Of a stretch of 64,000 nt of DNA, positions 18,801-27,821 are shown piece after piece. The stretch covers positions 1-64,000 of the forward strand of contig NZ_FWXL01000013.1 of the NCBI RefSeq assembly GCF_900176395.1, written 5' to 3'. Both the position numbers and the translations under genes were made by a program. The notes below the pieces were generated by a model. That model worked only from the letters and a program-made list of their open reading frames with translations. It made no database searches and had not been told where the DNA came from. Origin of the DNA: Novosphingobium sp. B1. GTDB lineage: Bacteria; Pseudomonadota; Alphaproteobacteria; Sphingomonadales; Sphingomonadaceae. Every line of letters begins with the position of its first letter. Positions within the stretch are counted from its first letter, which is position 1.

Positions 18801-19580
18801 TCAGCGCAGATATAACCCGCCATTCATGTCCAGGGTCGCGCCCACGAAAAACCCGCCCCGGTCCGACGCCAACAGCGCCGTCGCGGCCGCGATCTCGCCG
18901 ACTGCCATGAAACGGCCGACCGGCACTTCGCCCTCGACCCGCGCAATCTGTTCGGCCGATAGCCGCGCCTTGGCGGTGTTAATCGGGCCGGGCGCGATGG
19001 CGTTTACGGTCACGCCGGTCCCGGCCAGATAGCGCGCGAAATATTTGGTCAGCATGATCGCCCCGGCCTTCGACGCGGCATAATGGGGCGATGCAATCGT
19101 CCCGCCATTCTGCCCGGCAAGCGAGGTGATGTTAACGATCCGGCCATAGCCATGTTCGCGCATATGTTCGGAGAATATCTGGCAACTCAGGAATACGCTG
19201 CGCATATTGATCTGTACGATCGCGTCGAACTCTTCGGGTGAGATTTCCTGCGTCGGTGTGCGCTTGGCGAAACCCGCGTTGTTGACGACGATGTCGACCT
19301 TGCCCCACAGACCCGCCATTTTGTCTCGCGCGGCTAGGAAATGATCCTTTTCCCGCACGTCCAGCGTCAGCGCGATCGCCGTCTCGCCCGATGGGTCGAG
19401 CGAGGTGGCCACCGCCTGCGCCACATCGATATCCACGTCGCTCACCGCCACGCGCCCGCCACCGGCATGGATTTCTCGCGCCACCGCCTCCCCCACGCCG
19501 CGCCCGCCGCCAGTTACCAGCGCGGTGCGCCCTGCGAAGGAAAAGCTGCCATTGGCGGGAAGGGTGAATTGGTCGGTCAT
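18801..19580 (-). CDS. Short-chain dehydrogenase/reductase (SDR)
   Basis: 259 residues of the classical SDR fold. The cofactor motif is TGGGRGVG near residue 23, the NNAG motif follows in VVNNAGFAK, and the catalytic Ser-Tyr-Lys are in ITSLAG and YAASKAG. The acidic residues of SDVDID after strand beta-2 suggest NAD preference. It is directly upstream of the Rieske gene on the same strand and probably oxidises a hydroxylated intermediate. Confidence 0.92.
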   Translation of the reverse strand: MTDQFTLPANGSFSFAGRTALVTGGGRGVGEAVAREIHAGGGRVAVSDVDIDVAQAVATSLDPSGETAIALTLDVREKDHFLAARDKMAGLWGKVDIVVNNAGFAKRTPTQEISPEEFDAIVQINMRSVFLSCQIFSEHMREHGYGRIVNITSLAGQNGGTIASPHYAASKAGAIMLTKYFARYLAGTGVTVNAIAPGPINTAKARLSAEQIARVEGEVPVGRFMAVGEIAAATALLASDRGGFFVGATLDMNGGLYLR

Positions 19581-19592
19581 TTAGGTATTCCT

Positions 19593-20354
19593 TCAATGAA
19601 GGAGCGGGAAGGATTGCGCCTCCCCGCCCCGGATGGATAGACGGCGGATAGGCAGCGTCAGGCCATAGGTACGCGACCTATTGGCAAATAGCGTCCAATA
19701 GGTCATGCGATTACCGGGTACCGCCAGAAACGTCGTGATGTCGTCGGCATTCACGATCCGATAATTGTTGGTCAGGTTCTTGCCCCACAGACCGATCTGC
19801 AAACAGTCATTGGCGGTCAGGCGTAGATCTTCGACCGGGCGCACAACGGATTCGACCGCCAACTTGTCCGTGACTTCGAACTTCGCTTCGCCGAAAACAG
19901 CCAGGCCGCGTACATTGCCTTCCTGGACGCAAGTGATGTTGGTCACCAGCGGATTGGACCGCACGGTCGCGTTGACGGCCGATCCGGGCAGCGAAATGTA
20001 AAAGAAGAAATTGGTGGTCGAAACGCTGGCCGACAGGAAATAGGCGACCGGCGTATCCAGCGTGGCGGCGCGGAACGTGGATACGTTGCCAGGGATCGCA
20101 ACGATGGACAGTGACTTTTTGGCGGTGATGCCTGGCATCTTCTTCATGAGTGGGGACACGCTGTAGACCTGCGCCTCGCACAGCAATTCGCCGCCGAAGG
20201 TCGCAATGGAAACAGGCACTTCGCGTACAGTCGATTCGCGGCCTTCGGCCGTGATGACAACGTCTTTGGGGCACATCGCTTGCTGGCGCGCGCTGTCCTG
20301 CGCGGTGGCCGAGACTGGCTGATCGGCCTGCGCACTGGCTGACGCGACCATCAT
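19593..20354 (-). pseudogene. TonB-dependent receptor relic with internal deletions
   Basis: The 253-residue frame contains the start of a plug (DVVITAEGRESTVREVPVSI, then VSPLMKKMPGI), isolated barrel strands and a receptor-like C-terminus (GLWGKNLTNN, then RSRTYGLTLPIR). Normal receptors have 700-900 residues, so several hundred are missing, and the signal peptide is cut by an upstream in-frame stop. The reading frame has remained open across the deletions. It cannot form a complete 22-strand barrel. Confidence 0.75.
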
Positions 20355-20496
20355 AACGGCCGCAATCGTGCCCAGCCGGATGAAATTTTAAAGCTGAAAG
20401 GCATTCCCGGCCTCTCCCTCGACAACACGGCTTGACGCCGCCGGGGGGCGAGAAGCAGCAAAAAGGAGAAAGGCGCAATACTATCGTCCCGATTAT

Positions 20497-20514
20497 TCAA
20501 TGGTCCGACCGAAT
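20497..20514. promoter_or_regulatory. FadR/GntR-type operator upstream of Rieske oxygenase
   Basis: The sequence TTCAATGGTCCGACCGAA contains the palindromic core GGTCCGACC (20502-20510). It is about 130 bp before the oxygenase start at 20,634 and between that gene and the divergent receptor relic. Confidence 0.6.
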
Positions 20515-20633
20515 TTTGATTGGGGCACGACGCGCAGTGCCTCTATCTAGGGGCATCAGTTTTCGTCGCCGCGATTCAGCAATGCGGGGCGTTCGCGCAA
20601 ACAAGAGAAACGCAAGGAAGAGGCTGAAGCATC

Positions 20634-21947
20634 ATGCAGTCGAATGATAGCGCAGACATGACGAGGGTAGGGCCGGGCACGATCATGGGCACGATGATGC
20701 GCCAATATTGGCTGCCCGCCTGCCTTTCATCCGAAGTGAAGGCCGATGGCGATCCGGTGCGCCTGATGATCCTGTGTGAAAAGCTGATCGCCTTTCGCGA
20801 CAGCAGCGGTCGGGTGGGCATCATGGATCATCGTTGTCCGCACCGTTGCGCGTCGCTGTTCATCGGTCGCAACGAGGAAAACGGCATCCGCTGCGTCTAT
20901 CATGGCTGGAAGTTCGACGTGGACGGGAATTGCGTCGACATGCCATCCGTCCCCGCCCGCATGGAGTTCAAGGAAAAGGTCCATGCCAAGGCGTACAAGA
21001 CCCATGAAGCAAATGGACTGATCTGGGTCTATATGGGTGAAAACCAGTCGGCGCCGCCGCCGCTGCCCGAAATCGAGGCAACGATGCACCCGGAAGCGGA
21101 AATCTGGTGCCTGCAACGCGACTGCAACTGGCTTCAGGCGCTCGAAGGCGACATCGACACCAGCCATGTCGGTTTCCTGCATGTCGGATCGATCGAGGCG
21201 GACGATCTGGACGACGATCATCCGATGCGCCCGACCGTGCTAAACCGCGCTCCCGACTATGAAGTGGCGCAGGCCGACTGGGGCGTCATGTATGGTGGCT
21301 ATCGTCCCAATGATGACGGCCAGATGAGCTGGCGCGTCGCCCATTATATGTTCCCCTTCTGGACGCAGACCCCCAACAATCGTTTCGCGACCCGCGCCAT
21401 TGCCCGCGCATGGGTGCCAATGGACGACGAACATTCGATGCTGTTCGACATCACCTGCGGCGTTGACGCTGGCAACCCTGCCTATACTTCCACGCTTAAG
21501 GACGGCACTCCGCTGTTCGCACCGCTGGAATATGCGCCCAACACGACCGACTGGTATGGCCGCTGGCGTTCTCCCGACAGCGAGAAGAACGACTGGGCGA
21601 TTGACCGTGAATCTCAGCGCAACGGCACACAGTTTACCGGCATCCCCAATATCACGATGCAGGATCAGGCCGTGACCGAAAGCATGGGTCCGATCACAGA
21701 CCATAGCTTCGAAAATCTGGCCCCGACCGACCAGATGATCGCCCGCGTTCGCCGCCGTGTGCTGCTAGCCGCGCGCGCGCTCGCCAACAAGGGCACGTTG
21801 CCGCCGGGCATCGAGGATCCCAGCATCTTCTACCGGGCGCGCGCGGGATCTTTCCTGCACGACCCCAGCGACACGCTCGCAAACGCCTATAAATCGGCCT
21901 TGGCCAAAGCAGTGCGCTGGCCGGACAAGGTCGAGGCGGCTGAATAA
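20634..21947 (+). CDS. Phthalate 4,5-dioxygenase-like Rieske oxygenase alpha subunit
   Basis: 437 residues. Rieske ligands are CPHRCASL and CVYHGWKF near residues 70-95. The iron site follows in LEGDIDTSHVGFLH. The length and the MRQYWLPACLS N-terminus match the phthalate-dioxygenase/pobA type of single-subunit oxygenases that pair with an FMN reductase, and such a reductase is the next gene (22,095). A possible alternative start is the in-frame ATG at 20,658. It hydroxylates or O-dealkylates an aromatic substrate; the exact substrate is unknown. Confidence 0.9.
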   Translation: MQSNDSADMTRVGPGTIMGTMMRQYWLPACLSSEVKADGDPVRLMILCEKLIAFRDSSGRVGIMDHRCPHRCASLFIGRNEENGIRCVYHGWKFDVDGNCVDMPSVPARMEFKEKVHAKAYKTHEANGLIWVYMGENQSAPPPLPEIEATMHPEAEIWCLQRDCNWLQALEGDIDTSHVGFLHVGSIEADDLDDDHPMRPTVLNRAPDYEVAQADWGVMYGGYRPNDDGQMSWRVAHYMFPFWTQTPNNRFATRAIARAWVPMDDEHSMLFDITCGVDAGNPAYTSTLKDGTPLFAPLEYAPNTTDWYGRWRSPDSEKNDWAIDRESQRNGTQFTGIPNITMQDQAVTESMGPITDHSFENLAPTDQMIARVRRRVLLAARALANKGTLPPGIEDPSIFYRARAGSFLHDPSDTLANAYKSALAKAVRWPDKVEAAE

Positions 21948-22094
21948 GATGCGAACAAGGGCCGGGGCGATCCATGCCCCGGTTTCTCATACAAGGATTA
22001 TAGAGGTGACGAAACGCATTGCGGTTTGTCCGGTTCGCCGATCCATGGCACCCCGGCCCTGCCAAGAGACGCATCGCACCGGATGGAGAGGGTG

Positions 22095-23027
22095 ATGCGC
22101 GCAAGACTGAAGAATATCCGCTGGGAAGCCGAAGGCATCAACAGCTATATCCTGGAACCCGTCGACGGCGGACTGATGCCGTCCTTCGAGCCGGGCGCGC
22201 ATGTCGATGTGCAGCTTTCACCGGGACTGGCGCGGAGTTATTCGCTGGTCAACGATCCCGCGATCCGCGGCTATTATGAAATTGCCGTCCATCATGCGAT
22301 CGACGGACGCGGAGGATCCCGCCACATCCATGAAAAATGGCAGGTCGGCCAGTTACTCGAAATTTCCGAGCCAAAAAACAACTTCCCGATGGTGGAGGAT
22401 GCCTGTCATACCGTCATGATCGCTGGCGGGATCGGCATCACGCCGATGCTGCCGATGATCGCGCGCCTCGAAAAGCTCGGCAAAAGCTGGGAACTGCACT
22501 ATGTTGCCGCCTCCCCGGCGCGCGCCGCATATGTCGATCGGCTGTCCAATTACCCCCAGGTCGAAATCGCTTATGACGGCATCCCCGATGGTCGCCGCCT
22601 GGACCTCAAAGCCATTTGCGCCGCCGCCCCTGTCGACGCCCATCTTTATTGTTGCGGTCCGGGCGGGATGCTCGACGCTTTCCTCGCCACCAATTGCGAC
22701 CGGCCCAAGGGGCACGCCCATATCGAATATTTCTCCGCCGAAACCGAAATGGCGACCGAAGGCGGCTATACGCTGGAACTGGCCAAGAGCGGCAAGACCA
22801 TCGCGGTCGAGGAAGGCGAAACGATGCTGGATGCGCTGCTGGGCGCAGGGGTCGATGTCGGTTTCGCCTGTTCGGAAGGGATTTGCGGGACGTGCGAGGT
22901 CAAGGTGCTGGATGGCATCCCCGATCATCGCGATCATTTCTTGTCCGACGAGGACAAGGCAGCCAACAAGTCGATCATGGTCTGTTGTTCGGGGTCGAAA
23001 ACTGCCAACCTGGTCCTGGACCTGTAG
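22095..23027 (+). CDS. PDR/VanB-type oxygenase reductase
   Basis: About 310 residues starting at the ATG at 22,095, which has GGAGAGG at good spacing; upstream ATGs at 22,026 and 22,083 lack this. Domains in order: FMN-binding (ARSYSLVNDP), NAD-binding (IAGGIGITPMLPM) and a C-terminal plant-type [2Fe-2S] ferredoxin with CSEGICGTC and the fourth Cys in MVCCSGS. This one-protein electron chain fits the class IA Rieske oxygenase encoded just upstream. Confidence 0.93.
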   Translation: MRARLKNIRWEAEGINSYILEPVDGGLMPSFEPGAHVDVQLSPGLARSYSLVNDPAIRGYYEIAVHHAIDGRGGSRHIHEKWQVGQLLEISEPKNNFPMVEDACHTVMIAGGIGITPMLPMIARLEKLGKSWELHYVAASPARAAYVDRLSNYPQVEIAYDGIPDGRRLDLKAICAAAPVDAHLYCCGPGGMLDAFLATNCDRPKGHAHIEYFSAETEMATEGGYTLELAKSGKTIAVEEGETMLDALLGAGVDVGFACSEGICGTCEVKVLDGIPDHRDHFLSDEDKAANKSIMVCCSGSKTANLVLDL

Positions 23028-23107
23028 GAGCGATATTCCGGTTTCCCAATGATATGTCGATAAATGAATGAAGTGGTCGTAAACGACCCGATGATGAGGA
23101 GAATGCC

Positions 23108-24463
23108 TTGGCGGTCGTCCCAACAGAAGGCAGCAGCCCCAAGGGTATGCTGGACGACCTTCCCATGTCGCCCTTCCAGATATGGTCGGTTCTGATGATC
23201 GCCGCGACCGTCATTCTTGACGGTCTGGACAATCAGATGCTGGGACTTGCCGCGCCTTCCCTGCTTAAGGAATGGGGCATTGGGCGCGAAGCGCTAGGCT
23301 CCGTATTCGCGCTCGGCTTCGTCGGGATGGGCATCGGTACACTGACGTCGGGCTGGCTTGGAGACCGTTTCGGAAGGCGCGGCGCGCTCATTATCGGCGT
23401 CGCGATTTTCGGCGTGGCGACACTGCTCACCGGCTTTTCGACTGCCCTGTGGCAGGTCGCCACATTGAAGACGCTGGCCGGTATCGGCCTGGGCGGCGTA
23501 CCCGGCACGGCCAGCGCCATGATCGCGGAGTTTACGCCTGTCCGCTGGCGCAGTGTAGCCGTCACCTCCGGCGTCGTGTGCGTGTCGATCGGCGGAATAT
23601 TGGGCGGAATAGCCGCTGCGCTGATCCTGCCCGACCTTGGCTGGCGCTGGCTCTTTTACATCGGTGGCACGGTCACGATGATCTTCGTGGCCTGGCTCTC
23701 GTTCATCCTGCCTGAATCCCCTCGCTATCTTGCGGAACGGCCCGATCGCGCCGCCGAACTGGACCGCATCCTGCGCCGGATAGGCCATCCCGATCCGGCA
23801 TCAGTCGCGCATGTGCCGCTCGCCGCCGGGGAAGCACCCCGTTACGAACCCATGCGCAACCTGTTCGGCGAAGCGCTGCTTCGCGACACGCTGGCCCTGT
23901 CGGCCGTCATGTTTTCGGGCATGTTCATGATCTATCTCATGTTCAACTGGGCGCCAACCATGCTGACCAGCACGGGATTTGGCCTACAGACCGCCAGCCT
24001 TGGCCTGACCAGCTTCAATGTCGGCGGCACGATCGGCGCGATGATTGCGTCGCTCGCCATCATCCGCTTCGGGTCGCGCCCGGTGCTCATCCTGATGGCG
24101 ATCGTCGGCGCTGCCGTATGCGCCACGCTTGCCCTGCTTCCCATCAGCGGCGCACGTAACGAAGCCGCCGTCCTTGCCTGCCTCGGCGCGCTTGGCCTGT
24201 TCGCCAGCGCCGCGCAATCGGCCACGTTCGCGGTCGGCGCGCACGCCTTCCCCACCGGTCTGCGTGCGCGCGGCCTTGGTCTTATGGGCGCGGCGGGCCG
24301 GGTCGGCGCAATCGTCAGCGCGGTCGCAGGCGCGCTGCTGATCGACGGCGGCAATCGCGGCTTCTTCGGCGCGCTCGCCGTCCTGATGCTGGTCAATGCT
24401 TTGAGTTTCATCGCGGTGCGGAGTCATGTGCCCGCGCTCGCCCGCAAGGACGCAATTTTATGA
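23108..24463 (+). CDS. MFS transporter, aromatic acid:H+ symporter (AAHS) type
   Basis: About 451 residues with 12 predicted membrane segments. The AAHS signature is visible as LDGLDNQMLGLAAP in helix 1 and GWLGDRFGRRGAL in loop 2-3. Family members such as PcaK and BenK import hydroxylated aromatic acids by proton symport. The start is TTG at 23,108 or ATG at 23,147. Its stop overlaps the start of the GMC gene by 4 bp, so the two are translationally coupled. Confidence 0.88.
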   Translation: MAVVPTEGSSPKGMLDDLPMSPFQIWSVLMIAATVILDGLDNQMLGLAAPSLLKEWGIGREALGSVFALGFVGMGIGTLTSGWLGDRFGRRGALIIGVAIFGVATLLTGFSTALWQVATLKTLAGIGLGGVPGTASAMIAEFTPVRWRSVAVTSGVVCVSIGGILGGIAAALILPDLGWRWLFYIGGTVTMIFVAWLSFILPESPRYLAERPDRAAELDRILRRIGHPDPASVAHVPLAAGEAPRYEPMRNLFGEALLRDTLALSAVMFSGMFMIYLMFNWAPTMLTSTGFGLQTASLGLTSFNVGGTIGAMIASLAIIRFGSRPVLILMAIVGAAVCATLALLPISGARNEAAVLACLGALGLFASAAQSATFAVGAHAFPTGLRARGLGLMGAAGRVGAIVSAVAGALLIDGGNRGFFGALAVLMLVNALSFIAVRSHVPALARKDAIL

Positions 24464-26088
24464 GCGACAGCTTGGACTACATTGTGATCGGCTCCGGTTC
24501 GGCAGGAAGCCTGATGGCAAATCGCCTGTCCGCCGATCCGGCCAACCGCGTCGCCCTGATAGAGGCGGGACCGTCCGACAGGAAATGGCCGGTCAATCTC
24601 AAGACCGCCATGCCGGTCGGCAATATCTTCTTGTTGCCGCACGAAAAATATAACTGGAAACAAGCGCTGACCGGCAACGCAGCCATCAACAATCGCACGA
24701 TCAACTTCCCGCGTGGAAAACTGTTCGGCGGATGTAGCGCCATCAATGGCGGCGTCTATATTCGCGGGCAAAAGGCCGATTATGACGCCTGGGCCAGGGC
24801 GGGCAATGATGGCTGGTCCTATGACGATGTCCTGTCCGCGTTCAAGGCCGTCGAAAATTACGCCGGTGCCGACAAGCCATGGCACGGCAAGGGCGGCGAA
24901 CTGGATGTGCAAAAACCCAAAAGCTGGAACCCCGTCAGCGCCGCCATCATTGATGCCGCCGAACAGGCGGGCCATCATCGCAACGATGATTTCGCCGGCG
25001 ATCGGCAGGACGGCTTTGGCCGCTACGACCTTAACCAGCGCAACGGCACCCGCCTGTCGAGCGCCCGCGCCTTTCTCCACCCCGCACTCAAACGCCCAAA
25101 CCTCACCGTGCTCGATGAAACGATGGTCCGGCGCATCATCTTCGACCGGGGCCGCGCCGTGGGGCTGGAGATCGAGAAGAACGGCGCGCGCAGCACTATC
25201 AGGGCGCGGCGGGAGATCATCCTGTGTGCTGGCGCGACCAACTCTCCGCAACTGCTGATGCTGTCGGGCATCGGGCCGCAGGATCATCTGCGCGATATGG
25301 GGATCGACCTTGTCCATCACCTGCCCGGCGTTGGCGCGCATTTGCAGGACCATCCCACCGTTCATGTCGCGATGGAAAACCCGTCGGCGGAATCCTATGC
25401 CGTGTCGGCCAAGGTTCTGCCGCGCATCCTTGCCAGCCCGTTCAAATATCTGCTCAAGCGCGAAGGTATGCTGGCGTCCAACGTCGCGGAAGCTGGCGGC
25501 TTCCTGTGTACCGATGGAACCGGGCGTCCCGACATACAGATCACTTTCCTTGCCGGATTGAAGCTGGACGCACGGTCCGTACCCCGTCGTCACGGTTACA
25601 TGGGCCTTATTCAGTTGCTGCGCCCCAAAAGCGCGGGATCGGTGCGCCTGGCCAGCAACCGGCCGGAGGACAAGCCAGTCATCGACCCCAATTTCTTTGC
25701 CGATCCCTACGACATGAAGACGATGATCGCCGGTTTCCGCGAATGTCGCCGCATTTTCGCCCAACCCGCACTGGCTGCGATGACCGGCGCGGAGATCGAA
25801 CCGGGTGCGCAATATCAAAGCGACAGCGAGATAGACGCTGCCCTGCGCAAGATCGTCAATACCGCCTATCATCCGACCGGCACCTGCAAGATGGGACCGG
25901 ACAGTGACCCGATGGCCGTTGTGGACGGTCGCCTGCGCGTACGCGGCGTGTCGGGCCTGCGGGTCGTCGATGCCTCGGTCATGCCGGAAATCATCAGCGG
26001 CAACACCTCCGCCCCCACCATGATGATGGCGCAGCGCGCCGCGGCATTCATCCTGGAAGACGCCGTCACATCCAACATCGCCGCCTGA
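24460..26088 (+). CDS. GMC-family FAD-dependent oxidoreductase (alcohol/choline dehydrogenase-like)
   Basis: 542 residues. The N-terminal FAD motif is IVIGSGSAGSLMANRL; the GMC signatures are FGGCSAINGGVYIRG and GATNSPQLLMLSGIGP. The catalytic His and partner are in TAYHPTGTCKMG and GNTSAPTMMMAQ. Such enzymes oxidise alcohols to aldehydes. The next gene is an aldehyde dehydrogenase 11 bp away, so alcohol-to-acid conversion by this pair is likely. Confidence 0.92.
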   Translation: MSDSLDYIVIGSGSAGSLMANRLSADPANRVALIEAGPSDRKWPVNLKTAMPVGNIFLLPHEKYNWKQALTGNAAINNRTINFPRGKLFGGCSAINGGVYIRGQKADYDAWARAGNDGWSYDDVLSAFKAVENYAGADKPWHGKGGELDVQKPKSWNPVSAAIIDAAEQAGHHRNDDFAGDRQDGFGRYDLNQRNGTRLSSARAFLHPALKRPNLTVLDETMVRRIIFDRGRAVGLEIEKNGARSTIRARREIILCAGATNSPQLLMLSGIGPQDHLRDMGIDLVHHLPGVGAHLQDHPTVHVAMENPSAESYAVSAKVLPRILASPFKYLLKREGMLASNVAEAGGFLCTDGTGRPDIQITFLAGLKLDARSVPRRHGYMGLIQLLRPKSAGSVRLASNRPEDKPVIDPNFFADPYDMKTMIAGFRECRRIFAQPALAAMTGAEIEPGAQYQSDSEIDAALRKIVNTAYHPTGTCKMGPDSDPMAVVDGRLRVRGVSGLRVVDASVMPEIISGNTSAPTMMMAQRAAAFILEDAVTSNIAA

Positions 26089-26099
26089 AAGAGTCCGTC

Positions 26100-27587
26100 A
26101 TGAAACAGCTCATCATCCCCCCCCGCCCCGCCCTGCTCGACGCCCCGCATCAGGACATGCTGATCGGTGGCAGACGCGTTCCCGCGTTGTCGGGCAAGCG
26201 GTTCGAAACTCGCAATCCCGCCACTGGCGACCTGCTGACCACCGTAGCGCAGGGTGGCGCGGAGGATGTCGATCACGCCGTCAAGACCGCCCGCGCTGCC
26301 TTCGAAGGACCATGGCGGCGGATGAAGCCGGTCGAACGCCAGCGTATCATGCTGCGCCTCGCCGATCTGGTGGAGGAACATTTTGAGGAACTGGCGATGC
26401 TCGACACGCTGGACCTTGGCGCGCCCTACAGCCGCACTTTCATGGGCAAGGCGCGCGCGGGCGCGCTGCTGCGCTATTATGCCGGTCAGGCGACGCTGAT
26501 CGCGGGCGAGACAATCGACAACAGCGCCATGGGCGACGTTCTTTCCCACACGCTCAAGGAACCGATCGGCGTGGTTGCGGCCATCAACCCGTGGAACGGG
26601 CCAATCGGCATGTCGGTGTGGAAGGCCGGGCCGGTCCTTGCTTCGGGCTGCACCCTGGTCATGAAGCCCGCCGAACAGACACCGCTATCGGCGCTGCGCT
26701 TTGGCGAACTCTGCCTGGAAGCGGGCGTGCCCGACGGCGTTATCAATATTCTCACGGGCCTGGGTGACGCAGGCGCGGCGCTCTCCAGCCACCCTGACGT
26801 CGACAAGATCGCCTTCACCGGCTCCACCGGGGTTGGCGAAAAAATCCTCCACGCCGCCGCCGGGACGATGAAGCGCGTCACCGTCGAACTGGGCGGCAAG
26901 TCGCCCAACATCGTTTTTGCCGACGCCAATCTGGACAAGGCCGTCCCCGCCGCCGCCATGGCCGTTTTCGCCAACGCCGGGCAAATCTGTTCGGCGGGCA
27001 CGCGCCTGTTCGTGCAGAGCGCAATCCACGATGAATTCATGGAGCGTCTGGCCGCTTATACAAAGACGATCAAGGTCGGTGATCCGCTCGACCCACAGAC
27101 CCAGATCGGCCCCGTCGTGTCCGCGCCGCAGATGGACAAGATCCTCGATTTCATCGCCAGCGCCAATAATGAAGGCGCGCGCCCGCTGACCGGCGGCAAC
27201 CGCATCACCGGCGCGGGCTATGATGCGGGCTTCTTCATCGAACCCACCATCTTCACTCATGTCGCCGACGACATGACCATCGCGCGGGAGGAGATTTTCG
27301 GCCCGGTCCTGTCCGCCTTCACATTCGACACGATCGAGGAAGTACTGACCCGCGCAAATGCCACCGAATTTGGTCTGGGCAGCGGCGTGTGGACCCGCGA
27401 CCTGGCGACGGCGCACGCCATGGCGCGTGGTATTCGCGCCGGGTCCGTATGGGTCAACTGCTACCAGATGCTCGACCCCGCCGTCCCCTTCGGCGGTTAT
27501 CGCATGAGCGGTTTCGGCCGGGAGTCCGGCGCGCACCATATCGAGGATTATCTTGAGACCAAGGCGGTCTGGATCATGCTGGACTGA
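26100..27587 (+). CDS. Aldehyde dehydrogenase
   Basis: 495 residues with general-base Glu in VELGGKSPN and nucleophilic Cys in FANAGQICSAGTR. The NAD site is AINPWNGPIGMSVWK. No frame damage. It probably oxidises the aldehyde made by the GMC enzyme just upstream. It is clearly diverged from the ALDH at 9,523, so the two are not a recent duplication. Confidence 0.93.
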   Translation: MKQLIIPPRPALLDAPHQDMLIGGRRVPALSGKRFETRNPATGDLLTTVAQGGAEDVDHAVKTARAAFEGPWRRMKPVERQRIMLRLADLVEEHFEELAMLDTLDLGAPYSRTFMGKARAGALLRYYAGQATLIAGETIDNSAMGDVLSHTLKEPIGVVAAINPWNGPIGMSVWKAGPVLASGCTLVMKPAEQTPLSALRFGELCLEAGVPDGVINILTGLGDAGAALSSHPDVDKIAFTGSTGVGEKILHAAAGTMKRVTVELGGKSPNIVFADANLDKAVPAAAMAVFANAGQICSAGTRLFVQSAIHDEFMERLAAYTKTIKVGDPLDPQTQIGPVVSAPQMDKILDFIASANNEGARPLTGGNRITGAGYDAGFFIEPTIFTHVADDMTIAREEIFGPVLSAFTFDTIEEVLTRANATEFGLGSGVWTRDLATAHAMARGIRAGSVWVNCYQMLDPAVPFGGYRMSGFGRESGAHHIEDYLETKAVWIMLD

Positions 27588-27598
27588 AAGGTCACGCC

Positions 27599-27814
27599 AT
27601 GCGGGATAGAAGCAAGACCGTGCATCTGGACGAGGAGACGATCCTCCAGATGCAGCGACTGGCGACCAGGCGCACCGATGAAGCGCTCAATGCCCGGTTC
27701 GGTATCAGTTATAATACATGGCGCAAATTGCTGGCGGGACAACCGATCCGGCCCTCGCTCGCCGTTCGGCTGACCGGCCGGATCGCTGCACTCAACGCCG
27801 CAGACCAGCGATAG
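27599..27814 (+). CDS. Small putative HTH protein, unknown function
   Basis: 71 residues starting 11 bp after the aldehyde dehydrogenase stop, with AAAGG before the ATG. The middle (EALNARFGISYNTWRKLLAG) looks like a helix-turn-helix with a recognition helix, and the protein is rich in Arg/Lys. I do not recognise a named family. Position at the end of the oxygenase/MFS/GMC/ALDH unit suggests co-transcription and perhaps a regulatory role. Confidence 0.6.
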   Translation: MRDRSKTVHLDEETILQMQRLATRRTDEALNARFGISYNTWRKLLAGQPIRPSLAVRLTGRIAALNAADQR

Positions 27815-27821
27815 GGCGCCG

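Noticed and set aside
24460..27587. A polyethylene-glycol degradation operon (GMC plus ALDH plus receptor)
   Set aside because: The Rieske oxygenase, AAHS carrier and GntR regulator do not match the known peg operon layout.
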